From contig CASEER010000009.1 in NCBI GenBank assembly GCA_949287085.1, positions 1-45,473 on the forward strand: a stretch of 45,473 bases of DNA. The letters run 5' to 3'. Position 1 is the stretch's first letter. The number at the start of each line of letters is the position of its first letter. The position numbers were made by a program, and so were the translations under genes. This document shows, in pieces, positions 1 to 7,367 of the stretch. The DNA comes from an uncultured Coriobacteriaceae bacterium. Lineage in GTDB: Bacteria > Actinomycetota > Coriobacteriia > Coriobacteriales > Coriobacteriaceae. Below the pieces are notes generated by a model. That model ran no database searches. It saw only the letters and a program-made list of their open reading frames with translations, and had not been told where the DNA came from.

Positions 1-21
1 CGGACAACGAAGGAGGACGGT

Positions 22-1341
22 ATGGACGGCATCAAGATCGCGACCATCGGCGGAGGTTCGAGCTACACGCCCGAGCTGGTGGAAGGTTTTATCAAGCGCT
101 ATGACTCGTGCCCGGTGCGCGAGCTGTGGCTCGTGGATATCCCCGAGGGCGAGGAGAAGCTCAGCATTGTAGGCGGTCTCGCCCAGCGCATGGTCGAGGC
201 GGCGGGGCTGCCCATGGAGGTGCGCCTCACGCTCGACCGCCGCGAGGCGCTGGCCGGTGCTGACTTTGTGACCACGCAGTTTCGCGTGGGGCAGCTGGAC
301 GCGCGCGTGGCCGACGAGCGCATTGCGCTCATGCACGGGCTCATCGGCCAAGAAACCAACGGGGCGGGCGGCATGTTCAAGGCGCTCCGCACCATCCCGG
401 TGATCTTTGACATCGTTCGCGACATGAAGGAGCTCTGCCCCGACGCGTGGCTCGTCAACTTTACCAACCCGGTGGGCATCGTGACCGAGGCCGTGCTGCG
501 CTACACCGACTGGGACAAGATCATTGGCCTGTGCAACTGCCCCATCTCTATGCGGTTCGGCATCGCGAAGTGGATGAACGTCGACCCAGAGCGCGTACGC
601 ATGGAGCTTTCGGGCCTCAACCACCACTTCTTCGTGACCGATGTCTTTATCGACGGCAAGAGCTGCTTCGACGAGGTGCTCGACCGCTACTGCGAGCTGC
701 CGGTTGAGGAGCTCGGCACCATGAAGAACATCATGGCGATCCCGTGGTCCAACCGTCTTATCCGCGGGCTTCGCGCCATTCCGGTGAGCTACCTCAACTA
801 CTACTTCTCCACGCGCGAAGAGCTTGAGCAGCTCGAACGCGACTACGAGGCGCACGGCGTGCGCGCCGAGGTAGTCAAGCAGGTTGAGGCCGAGCTGTTC
901 GAGCTCTACAAGAACCAGGATCTCCATGTGAAGCCCAAGCAGCTGGAAGAGCGCGGCGGCGCGCATTACTCCGACGCCGCGTGCAGCGTGATCGATTCGA
1001 TCGTGAATGACCGCGGCGACATCCAATACGTCGACGTGCGCAACAACGGCGCGGTTACGAACCTGCCGGCCGAGAGCGCCATCGAGTGCGCCGCCGTGAT
1101 TACCGCCGACGGTCCCAAGCCTATCGCGATCGGCGAGCTGCCCGTTGCCATTAACGGGAGCATCCAGACCATCAAGGCGTTCGAGCGCATGGTGGCCGAG
1201 GCGGCGGTAACGGGTAACCGCGACTTGCTCGTTGCCGCGCTGGTAACCAACCCGCTGTGCGATTCCGACGCCGTTGCCAATGTGGTCATTGACGAGCTGC
1301 TCGAAGCGCACAAGGCATATCTGCCTCAGTTCTTTGCGTAA
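22..1341 (+). CDS. GH4 family 6-phospho-beta-glucosidase (or related 6-phospho-glycosidase)
   Basis: 439 residues, full family length. The N-terminal GGGSSYTPEL motif is the NAD-binding glycine-rich loop of glycoside hydrolase family 4. NFTNPVGIVTEA (about 146-157), Cys171 in GLCNCP and His201/His202 in GLNHHFF match the family's metal-binding and substrate-phosphate regions. GH4 enzymes hydrolyse phosphorylated disaccharides taken up by a PTS, using NAD and Mn2+ in an oxidation-elimination mechanism in the cytoplasm. The ATG is preceded by a strong AAGGAGGA site 4 bases away. The upstream neighbour, perhaps a PTS component, is outside the window. The family is clear; beta versus alpha specificity cannot be settled by eye, though the sequence looks more like the CelF/LicH group. 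Confidence 0.9.
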   Translation: MDGIKIATIGGGSSYTPELVEGFIKRYDSCPVRELWLVDIPEGEEKLSIVGGLAQRMVEAAGLPMEVRLTLDRREALAGADFVTTQFRVGQLDARVADERIALMHGLIGQETNGAGGMFKALRTIPVIFDIVRDMKELCPDAWLVNFTNPVGIVTEAVLRYTDWDKIIGLCNCPISMRFGIAKWMNVDPERVRMELSGLNHHFFVTDVFIDGKSCFDEVLDRYCELPVEELGTMKNIMAIPWSNRLIRGLRAIPVSYLNYYFSTREELEQLERDYEAHGVRAEVVKQVEAELFELYKNQDLHVKPKQLEERGGAHYSDAACSVIDSIVNDRGDIQYVDVRNNGAVTNLPAESAIECAAVITADGPKPIAIGELPVAINGSIQTIKAFERMVAEAAVTGNRDLLVAALVTNPLCDSDAVANVVIDELLEAHKAYLPQFFA

Positions 1342-1416
1342 GCGAGCGTATGGCCCCGAGCTCTGCACCACGCAGGAGAACGTCGGCGCACTCAAGACGT
1401 CACATGAGGGTTACAT

Positions 1417-1459
1417 GCTGAGGTCGAATGGGGAGGGACAGCTGTCATTCGACCTCAGC
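1417..1459. repeat. 14-bp perfect inverted repeat between the GH4 gene and ecfT
   Basis: GCTGAGGTCGAATG at 1417-1430 is perfectly repeated inverted at 1446-1459 with a 15-base loop. It lies between two convergent genes, and the ecfT stop codon (1455-1457) is inside the right arm. It may act as a bidirectional terminator, but there is no T-tract on either side, so it could instead be a mobile palindromic repeat. Confidence 0.75.
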
Positions 1460-2249
1460 GGAGAACGATTAGCGCGACCAGGTAGCCTGCGAGGATTGCA
1501 GCGGCAACAGCGTCGCGGCGGGCGAAACGCATGATGTGGTAGTGCGTGCGTCCGGCGCCTCCGGTGTAGCAGCGGGCGTCCATGGCGCGCCCCAGGTTAT
1601 CGGCATGGCGGACGGCGCTTGCAAAGAGCGGCACCATGAGCGGGAGGCATGCGCGGACATAGGCGAGTGCGCCCTTGCCCTCAAGGTGCGCCCCGCGCGC
1701 CGTTTGCGCAACGACGATGTTCTGCGCGTCTTGGTTGAGCACGGGAACAAATCGCAGGGCAATCGAGAGGATAAGCGTTGCCTGACTCACCGGCACGCCG
1801 AGGCGCTCGAGCGGCGAGAACAGCTTTTCGGCGGCATCGGTGAGCGCTATGGGCTGCGTCGTGAGCATGAGGAGCGAGCCCATGAGCAACAGGAGGAGAA
1901 AGCGCAGCGTGTAAAACACGGCGGCGCTCACGCCGTCGGTTGTGATGATAATGGGTCCCGCCGCGATAAGCACGGCACCGGCGTGCATAAAGAACAAGTT
2001 GCAGAGCGACGTGATGAGCAGAACATATGCCACCGGTCGCATTTGCTCGAGCAGCCTGCCCAAGGGTACGTGCGCGCATGCGGTTACGACGGCAACCATG
2101 AGCGCCGCAAGCAAGAGGGTTGGAACGTTAGAAACCACCAGGCAGCTCACCATGTACACTACCGCGGCGATGATCTTGAGGCGCGAATCAAGCCGGTGGA
2201 TAGGCGAGTCGACCGAGTAATATCGCCCGATACTAATGCGAACAGCCAC
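1455..2249 (-). CDS. ecfT: ECF transporter transmembrane component EcfT (CbiQ family)
   Basis: 264 residues. The membrane scaffold of an energy-coupling-factor importer, linking the ATPases to the substrate-binding S component. Hydrophobic segments lie near residues 28-60, 74-100, 110-132 and at the C-terminus. The two coupling-helix motifs expected of EcfT are visible as ARG (184-186, in QTARGAH) and a variant ARC (224-226, in AMDARCY). The start is GTG, six bases after GGAGGTG, and it overlaps the end of ecfA by 17 bp, so the two are translationally coupled. It is the last gene of the FMN-riboswitch-led locus ribU-ecfA-ecfT. Confidence 0.92.
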   Translation of the reverse strand: MAVRISIGRYYSVDSPIHRLDSRLKIIAAVVYMVSCLVVSNVPTLLLAALMVAVVTACAHVPLGRLLEQMRPVAYVLLITSLCNLFFMHAGAVLIAAGPIIITTDGVSAAVFYTLRFLLLLLMGSLLMLTTQPIALTDAAEKLFSPLERLGVPVSQATLILSIALRFVPVLNQDAQNIVVAQTARGAHLEGKGALAYVRACLPLMVPLFASAVRHADNLGRAMDARCYTGGAGRTHYHIMRFARRDAVAAAILAGYLVALIVLR

Positions 2250-4128
2250 AGTGCACCTCCTGAATCTCTTGAACCAGAGTTTTGAGCGTCAAAGGCTCGG
2301 GGTCGAGCGGCGTGCCCAGCGCATCCAGGCGGTGTGCAAACACCAGGGCGCTCGGCAGCCCGGGGACGTGCTCTGCTGCCTGCGTAAACACCGCGCGCGG
2401 TGTGCCGCTGGCGGCAAGATGCCCGTCTTCAAGAGCGATGACATGGTCGGCAAGCTCGGCAACATCGTCCATGTTGTGCGTGACGACCAATATGGTGCGG
2501 CCGCTTTGGTTAAGGCGCGCAATGAGCGCGCGCATGCGCTGCTGGCCCACGGGATCGAGCCCGGCCATGGGCTCATCGAGCACCAGAATGGGCGTGCGCA
2601 TGGCCAGGATGCCCGCGATGGAAACAGCTCGTTGCTGACCACCGGAAAGCGCAAAGGGCGAGCGGCCCAGAATCCCAGGCGTGGCATCGAGGCCGACCTC
2701 CGCGAGCGCCTCGGTAACGCGTACGGTGACCTCGCTGTCCGGGAGGCCCAGGTTGCGGGGGCCAAAGGCAATGTCGTCAAAAACGGTTTCGGCAAACAGC
2801 TGGCGTTCAGGCAGCTGAGCTACGTAGCCAATCTGCGCGCGGATGGCGCTGCGGCGGGTGAGGTCTGCCGTGCTCATGCCGCCGATGAGCACCTCGCCCG
2901 CGTTGGGAACCTTGAGCGCGCAGGCCAGCTCGACGGTGGTGGATTTGCCGGAACCCGTGTGCCCGATGAGCGCGGTCAGGCTGCCGGCGGGAACGGAGAA
3001 CGAGAGGTCCTGCACGGCAAGCGGGCCGTGTGGCGCAGGCGACGCCGCCGTTTTGCCGGCACCCCCGCGAGCGCGCCGCAGCCGCGCAAGAAGGCCGGGA
3101 CGCTTGCGTGCGTTGCGCTCGTCCGCATACGAAAACGTGACATGATGGAATGCGATGGCCGCGGGTTGCTCGGCTGCCAAACGTTCGGGCGGATTTTGCG
3201 TATATAACGGCGAATAATCGTGGCTATATACGTGATTTCCGCCCGAATGTGCGCCACGAGCATCTTTCGCATTGCGGAGCGCGCTTGAGATCGCGCAGGC
3301 GAGCTCAGGGGCATTGCCGCTCGTGGGAAGCCCGGGCAAAACGGGGGCAAGCTCGGAGGCAAGCTGCAGCGTAAACGGCAGTTCAAGCCCCAGCTGGTGG
3401 AGCGTCTCGTGCTGGGCAAAAACCTCGGCCGGCGTGCCTGCCTGCGCAATGCTGCCTTGGCTCATGACCACCACGCGGTCGGCAAGCAGGGCATCGTCCA
3501 TGAAGTGCGTGATGTGCACGATGGTGATGCCCCGCGCGTTGAGGTCGCGCGCGATGTGTTGGATGGCGCGGCGGCCCTTGGCGTCGAGCATGGCCGCCGG
3601 CTCATCGAGCACGAGCACGCGCGGATGCATGGCGAGCGCTCCGGCAATGGCCACGCGCTGCCGCTGACCACCGGACAGGTCGGCAGGGTCTGCCTGCGCG
3701 CATGCGCTCATGTCAACGGCGGCGAGTGCTTTGTCCACGCGCACGGCAATCTGCGGCTGCGGCACGTCCAGGTTCTCGGGCCCAAAGGCTACGTCGTCGG
3801 CAACAACGCTCGTCACCATCTGGTCATCCGGGTGCTGGAACACCATGGCAACCTGTTGGCGCAGCTCAAGGGTGCGGTCGGGGTGCTCGGCTGCGTTAAT
3901 GCCGCAAACGCGCACCGTGCCCGCAGTAGGCATGAGCAGTGCGTTGATGAGCTGCGCGAGTGTTGACTTGCCGGACCCGTTGCCGCCCAAAATGCACAGG
4001 TATTCGCCAGCGAGCACATCGAGCGAGACGCCGCGCAGAGCCTCGTCGTCTGCCCCGGCGTAGCGCACATGCACGTCGCGGAGCTGGATGATGGGGTTGG
4101 GTACGGTTGTTGCGGGGCTATGCTGCAC
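2233..4128 (-). CDS. ecfA: Fused two-domain ECF transporter ATPase (EcfA1-EcfA2)
   Basis: 631 residues holding two complete ABC ATPase domains. Domain 1 has Walker A GGNGSGKST (48-56), signature LSGGQ (151-155) and Walker B VLVLDEP (171-177). Domain 2 has Walker A GHTGSGKST (389-397), LSGGQ (494-498) and ILVLDEP (514-520). In many bacteria the two ECF ATPases are separate proteins; here one chain supplies both, powering vitamin uptake by RibU and perhaps by other S components such as the BioY in this window. The linker (about 255-325) is encoded partly by an AT-rich imperfect palindrome. Domain 2 also carries a basic insert of about 35 residues (335-370) between its first strands. The apparent start is GTG with only a weak AGGT ribosome site. 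Confidence 0.94.
   Translation of the reverse strand: MQHSPATTVPNPIIQLRDVHVRYAGADDEALRGVSLDVLAGEYLCILGGNGSGKSTLAQLINALLMPTAGTVRVCGINAAEHPDRTLELRQQVAMVFQHPDDQMVTSVVADDVAFGPENLDVPQPQIAVRVDKALAAVDMSACAQADPADLSGGQRQRVAIAGALAMHPRVLVLDEPAAMLDAKGRRAIQHIARDLNARGITIVHITHFMDDALLADRVVVMSQGSIAQAGTPAEVFAQHETLHQLGLELPFTLQLASELAPVLPGLPTSGNAPELACAISSALRNAKDARGAHSGGNHVYSHDYSPLYTQNPPERLAAEQPAAIAFHHVTFSYADERNARKRPGLLARLRRARGGAGKTAASPAPHGPLAVQDLSFSVPAGSLTALIGHTGSGKSTTVELACALKVPNAGEVLIGGMSTADLTRRSAIRAQIGYVAQLPERQLFAETVFDDIAFGPRNLGLPDSEVTVRVTEALAEVGLDATPGILGRSPFALSGGQQRAVSIAGILAMRTPILVLDEPMAGLDPVGQQRMRALIARLNQSGRTILVVTHNMDDVAELADHVIALEDGHLAASGTPRAVFTQAAEHVPGLPSALVFAHRLDALGTPLDPEPLTLKTLVQEIQEVHCGCSH
3184..3247. repeat. 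AT-rich imperfect palindrome inside the ecfA linker
   Basis: A 23-bp left arm (3184-3206) and right arm (3225-3247) match inverted at 19 of 23 positions. Both arms carry TTCGGGCGGA at the outer end and CGTATATA at the inner end, with an 18-base centre. It encodes residues about 294-315 of the fused ATPase, between the two domains, and is clearly more AT-rich than the surrounding gene. The reading frame stays open through it. Confidence 0.75.
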
Positions 4129-4160
4129 GATGATCTACCTGGTTTGGGATGAGGACGAGG

Positions 4161-4266
4161 GGTGTTGGGCGAGAGGTAAGGGCTGCCGCGCGCTTGGGTG
4201 TTGGGAGAGAGGTAAGGGCTGCCGCGCGCTTGGGTGTTGGGCGAGCGATAAAGGCTGCCGCGCGCT
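4161..4266. repeat. Three tandem 36-bp repeats between ribU and ecfA
   Basis: Near-identical units begin at 4161, 4197 and 4233. Each starts GGTGTTGGG and ends with GGCTGCCGCGCGCT; the last copy is the most diverged and slightly truncated. They fill most of the 141-bp gap between the ribU stop and the ecfA start. The period is a multiple of three, but the open frame across it overlaps ribU out of frame and is not a credible gene. Confidence 0.9.
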
Positions 4267-4269
4267 CTG

Positions 4270-4830
4270 CTATTGCGCGTTGTGCGAGCCGGGCTGCTCG
4301 CCCAGCACGTTCATGCACGGTGCTAGGAGCACCTGACCAGCCACGATGTTGATAGCCATCTTGAGCGCGTTGAACGGCAGCAAGATGGGCACGATCATGT
4401 ACACGACGTCCTGCATGGTTACGCCGGCGTAGAGCGGTGTAACCAACAGGTTTGCCGCGCAGGCAACGACGATGGAGAGCGCCGCGCCCAGGACCATGCC
4501 GGCGAGCGACGCGCCGCGCGTGCGGCTGCGCGCGTACACAAGGGCGGCGGGAATCACAAAAGCGCAGGTGGAAAGCATGCCCATGGGCGCGCCAAACGGG
4601 TCGAGAAACACGCGCGGCATCCACGAGATAATGGCGACCGCAGCACCCAGCTTGGGGCCAAAGGCCAGCGCGGCGACGAGGCACACGATGCCCGAGGGGT
4701 CGTACATGAGCCACGGAGCGGCTGGGAATAGGGGAATCTGCACAAAGCTCAACACGAGCGAGGCGGCGGTAAAGAGGGCTGCAAGGGCGATCTTTCTGGT
4801 ATTAACGTGTGTGGTGGATGTACTGCTCAT
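4270..4830 (-). CDS. ribU: Riboflavin ECF transporter substrate-binding component RibU
   Basis: 186 residues, nearly all hydrophobic, with about six membrane segments, as in ECF S components. RibU binds riboflavin or FMN in the membrane and hands it over through the ECF module. The N-terminal pattern NTRKIALAALFTAASLVLSF and the pair of helices around PAAPWLMYDPSG fit the RibU branch. The assignment rests mainly on the FMN riboswitch directly upstream. The chosen ATG at 4830 has GGAGG eight bases before it; an in-frame ATG at 4854 lies within the riboswitch aptamer and is not likely used. The downstream ecfA and ecfT genes complete the transporter. Confidence 0.9.
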   Translation of the reverse strand: MSSTSTTHVNTRKIALAALFTAASLVLSFVQIPLFPAAPWLMYDPSGIVCLVAALAFGPKLGAAVAIISWMPRVFLDPFGAPMGMLSTCAFVIPAALVYARSRTRGASLAGMVLGAALSIVVACAANLLVTPLYAGVTMQDVVYMIVPILLPFNALKMAINIVAGQVLLAPCMNVLGEQPGSHNAQ

Positions 4831-4842
4831 GGCAGTCGCCTC

Positions 4843-5010
4843 CGTTTCTTCCATCCGGACTGTACCGTCGGCCCTGGAATCTCACCAGGTCAGCCGCTTG
4901 CGCGGGTCGCGGGCTCCTGGCGCGCGCTGCCTGTTACAGCTCGCGGTCCGGCCGGCTTTGCGCCGACCCGCCAGTTACCGCCGGTAGGGAATTGCACCCA
5001 ACCCTGAAAC
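4843..5010 (-). promoter_or_regulatory. FMN riboswitch (RFN element)
   Basis: Read on the minus strand, the 5' half carries GGGTGCAATTCCCTACCGG followed by CGGTAA, and the 3' half carries CTGGTGAGATTCCAG followed by CCGACGGTACAGTCCGGATG. These are the conserved arms of the FMN aptamer. The closing stem pairs GTTTC (5006-5010) with GAAAC (4844-4848). That stem directly abuts the GGAGG site of ribU, which suggests control at translation initiation rather than by a terminator. The stretch between the conserved arms forms the variable hairpin. Confidence 0.96.
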
Positions 5011-5022
5011 TATGCGGTGCCT

Positions 5023-5028
5023 ACTATA
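5023..5028 (-). promoter_or_regulatory. Probable -10 box of the ribU transcript
   Basis: TATAGT on the minus strand, about 13 bases before the riboswitch begins, is placed correctly for a transcript starting with the aptamer. I see no good -35 hexamer. Confidence 0.4.
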
Positions 5029-5261
5029 CTCGTTTTGCGCTACCTGTTACCGTCCTGCACCAAATTGCAGCAAAGGCTTCAAAAAAGCCTGTCTTGCAGA
5101 GCTTCAGCGGTAGAGGGGTTCGGCGCGGTATCGTCATATACAGAGCATTGTTCCCGCGCGGTGTCACGGTCTCGGGTATAGTGGCATCAGCAGAATGGCC
5201 GAAGGTACGGTGTTGCGCTGTGCGTTTGACGGCGGCGTTCCCAACAAGATAGGCGGTTGAG

Positions 5262-6221
5262 ATGCACGAATACGATAGCGTGAGCGATGAGATCATTTGC
5301 GCGCTGGCTGCGGCGGCGGGCGAGGACGGGGTGCTCATTGCGGAGCCCATGAGCGCGCATACGACGTTCAAGATCGGTGGTCCGGCCGACGTGGTGGTTG
5401 AGCCGCAGGGCGTTGAGGGCGCGGTGGGCGCGCTCAATGTGTGCGCCATCGCGGGCGTGCCCGTTACCGTGGTGGGCAATGGCTCTGACCTGCTGGTAAG
5501 TGACCGCGGCATTCGCGGCGTGGTGCTTTTGCTGAGCCAAAACTTTAGCGCGGTGCGCGTTGAGGGCACGCGCGTGGTGGCTCAGGCTGGCGCGCTTTTG
5601 CGCGACGTGGCGCTTGCCGCAGCCGAGGCGGGACTTTCGGGCATGGAGCCGCTCTGGGGCATCCCGGCGAGCGTGGGTGGCGCCTGCCACCAGAATGCGG
5701 GCGCTTATGACGGCACGACGGGCGAGGTCATTGAGTCCCTCACCGCGTATGTGCCCGGTCGCGCGCTGCCCGATGGCACGCACGAAAAGGGCATGGTCAA
5801 GACCTTCGCGCGCGACGATCTGGGTTTTGGCTATCGTAAGAGCCGCGTGGCGGACGAGGGCCTGGTGGTGCTTGAGGCTACGTTTGCGCTCGCGCCCGAT
5901 ATGGAGGCCTCGATTCGCGGGCGCATGGATGACTACCAGCGCCGCCGCGAGGAAAAGCAGCCGCTCGAGATGCCGTCGGCGGGTTCTACGTTCAAGCGCC
6001 CCGAGGGCTACTTTGCAGGCAAGCTCATCATGGACGCGGGCCTGCGCGGCGCGCGCGTGGGCGGAGCGCAGGTGTCCGAGAAACACTGCGGTTTTGTGGT
6101 GAACACCGGTGGCGCCACCGCGGAGGATGTGAGCGAGCTCATCAAGCACATTCAGGATGAGGTGCGCGAGCAGTTTGGGGTGGAGCTGGAGCCCGAAGTC
6201 CACCGCATTGGCGATTGGTAG
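5262..6221 (+). CDS. murB: UDP-N-acetylenolpyruvoylglucosamine reductase MurB
   Basis: 319 residues. The FAD enzyme reduces UDP-GlcNAc-enolpyruvate to UDP-MurNAc in cytoplasmic peptidoglycan precursor synthesis. THTTFKIGGPA-like sequence (MSAHTTFKIGGPAD) and VVGNGSDLLVSDRG form the FAD-binding part. GIPASVGGACHQNAGAYDG begins at residue 133, FGYRKS supplies the conserved Tyr and Arg, and PSAGSTFKRP (about 236-245) carries the catalytic Ser. The Glu near the C-terminus is in LEPEVHRIG. GIPAS replaces the commoner GIPGT, a mild variation. The ribosome site is AGGCGG. A TATAGT at 5177-5182 could be its -10 box, without a clear -35. Confidence 0.95.
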   Translation: MHEYDSVSDEIICALAAAAGEDGVLIAEPMSAHTTFKIGGPADVVVEPQGVEGAVGALNVCAIAGVPVTVVGNGSDLLVSDRGIRGVVLLLSQNFSAVRVEGTRVVAQAGALLRDVALAAAEAGLSGMEPLWGIPASVGGACHQNAGAYDGTTGEVIESLTAYVPGRALPDGTHEKGMVKTFARDDLGFGYRKSRVADEGLVVLEATFALAPDMEASIRGRMDDYQRRREEKQPLEMPSAGSTFKRPEGYFAGKLIMDAGLRGARVGGAQVSEKHCGFVVNTGGATAEDVSELIKHIQDEVREQFGVELEPEVHRIGDW

Positions 6222-6375
6222 CGCTGCGGTGTGGCGATCGGGCGGAGCGACGGCGACCCTAACGCGTGCCCTAAGGGTGGGGTGACGTTATGGTGGCGCC
6301 ATTGCAGCAGCCCGAGAGCCGGGACGATGGTGCCTGGTTCGCTTGTCCTACGCCTGGTGAAAATCTAAGCCTTGT

Positions 6376-6409
6376 CACGCGCGGTCGGTCTATGGTCCGG
6401 CCGCGCGTG
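6376..6409. other. 13-bp near-perfect hairpin upstream of proC
   Basis: CACGCGCGGTCGG pairs with CCGGCCGCGCGTG across a loop of 8 bases, with a single mismatch. It is in the 263-bp gap between murB and proC, about 75 bases before the proC start, and is followed by TATATAGG rather than a T-run. It may be an attenuating or protective leader hairpin, or the murB terminator. The rest of this gap holds no gene I can support. Confidence 0.5.
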
Positions 6410-6484
6410 GTATATAGGTGAGACAGGGACGGGCGCGGTATGCGGGCCGCCCCGCAGATATCACGTGTTTGATGCGGAGGAACC

Positions 6485-7276
6485 ATGGCAACGCTGGAAG
6501 ACGTAACGATCGGGTTTATCGGTTTTGGCAACATGGCGAGTGCCATGGCGGACGGCTGGATTGCCTCGGGCGCGGTGCCGGCCGATCACCTGTATGCGTG
6601 CGCCAACCGCTACGAGGCATTGTGCGAGCGCACCGCGGCCCGTGGCATGCATGCGTGCGCAACGGGTGCGGAGCTCGTTCAGGCGGTGGACGTGGTGGTG
6701 GTTGCCATCAAGCCGTATCTCATCGAGGACGTGCTGCCTGAGCTTGCGGGCGATCTGGCCCACAAAACGATTATCTCGGTCGCGGCAGGCTGGGATTGCA
6801 AGGGCTACGACCACATCCTGCCCGGCACGCACCATATCTCGACCGTACCCAACACGCCTGTGGCCATTTGCGAGGGCGTGATTGCCTGCGAGCGCACCAC
6901 GACGCTCACCGACGACGAGGCGGCCTTGGTGCACGAGCTCTTGGATGCGCTCGGCACCGTTGTTGCGGTTGAGAGCCACCAGCTCTCCATCGCGGGCACC
7001 ATCGGCGGATGCTCACCCGCGTTCATCGCCATGGTTATCGAGGCCCTCGGCGACGCGGCGGTCAAGTATGGCATTCCGCGCGCGGCAGCATACGAGATGG
7101 TGAGCCAGACGGTCGCCGGCACCGCCAAGCTGCAGCTGGCAACGGGTCAGCATCCGGGTGCCATGAAGGACGCGGTGTGCTCGCCCGGCGGCACCACCAT
7201 TAAAGGCGTGGCTGCGCTTGAGGAAGCGGGCATGCGCTCGGCGTTCATCAAGGCTATTGACGCGATCGAGGGGTAG
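6485..7276 (+). CDS. proC: Pyrroline-5-carboxylate reductase ProC
   Basis: 263 residues, normal family length. It reduces pyrroline-5-carboxylate to proline with NAD(P)H in the last step of proline synthesis. The N-terminal GFIGFGNMASAMADGW is the Rossmann dinucleotide loop. VVAIKPYLIEDVL is the usual second strand region, and VCSPGGTTIKGVAALEEAGM is the C-terminal ProC signature. The ATG at 6485 follows GCGGAGGAACC. It stands alone, with a leader hairpin upstream and a separate promoter for the next gene. Confidence 0.96.
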   Translation: MATLEDVTIGFIGFGNMASAMADGWIASGAVPADHLYACANRYEALCERTAARGMHACATGAELVQAVDVVVVAIKPYLIEDVLPELAGDLAHKTIISVAAGWDCKGYDHILPGTHHISTVPNTPVAICEGVIACERTTTLTDDEAALVHELLDALGTVVAVESHQLSIAGTIGGCSPAFIAMVIEALGDAAVKYGIPRAAAYEMVSQTVAGTAKLQLATGQHPGAMKDAVCSPGGTTIKGVAALEEAGMRSAFIKAIDAIEG

Positions 7277-7321
7277 CGCGGGAGCGTTTACCAAAACCTT
7301 ACGCTGTGGTCGCAACGCGGC

Positions 7322-7330
7322 TGGTATGCT
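7322..7330 (+). promoter_or_regulatory. Extended -10 promoter for the SPFH gene
   Basis: TGGTATGCT gives a TGN extended -10 with TATGCT at 7325-7330. The -35 region is poor, as is common with extended -10 promoters. It would start the mRNA about 30 bases before the SPFH start codon. Confidence 0.5.
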
Positions 7331-7367
7331 TTTCAAAATACCTGAGCATCGGTAAGGAGGGCTCAAC

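Noticed and set aside
4118..4714. Minus-strand open frame including the 36-bp repeats as a 12-residue protein repeat
   Set aside because: It overlaps ribU out of frame for most of its length, starts without a ribosome site, and its residues outside the repeats are Arg/Ala-rich noise typical of high-GC shadow frames.
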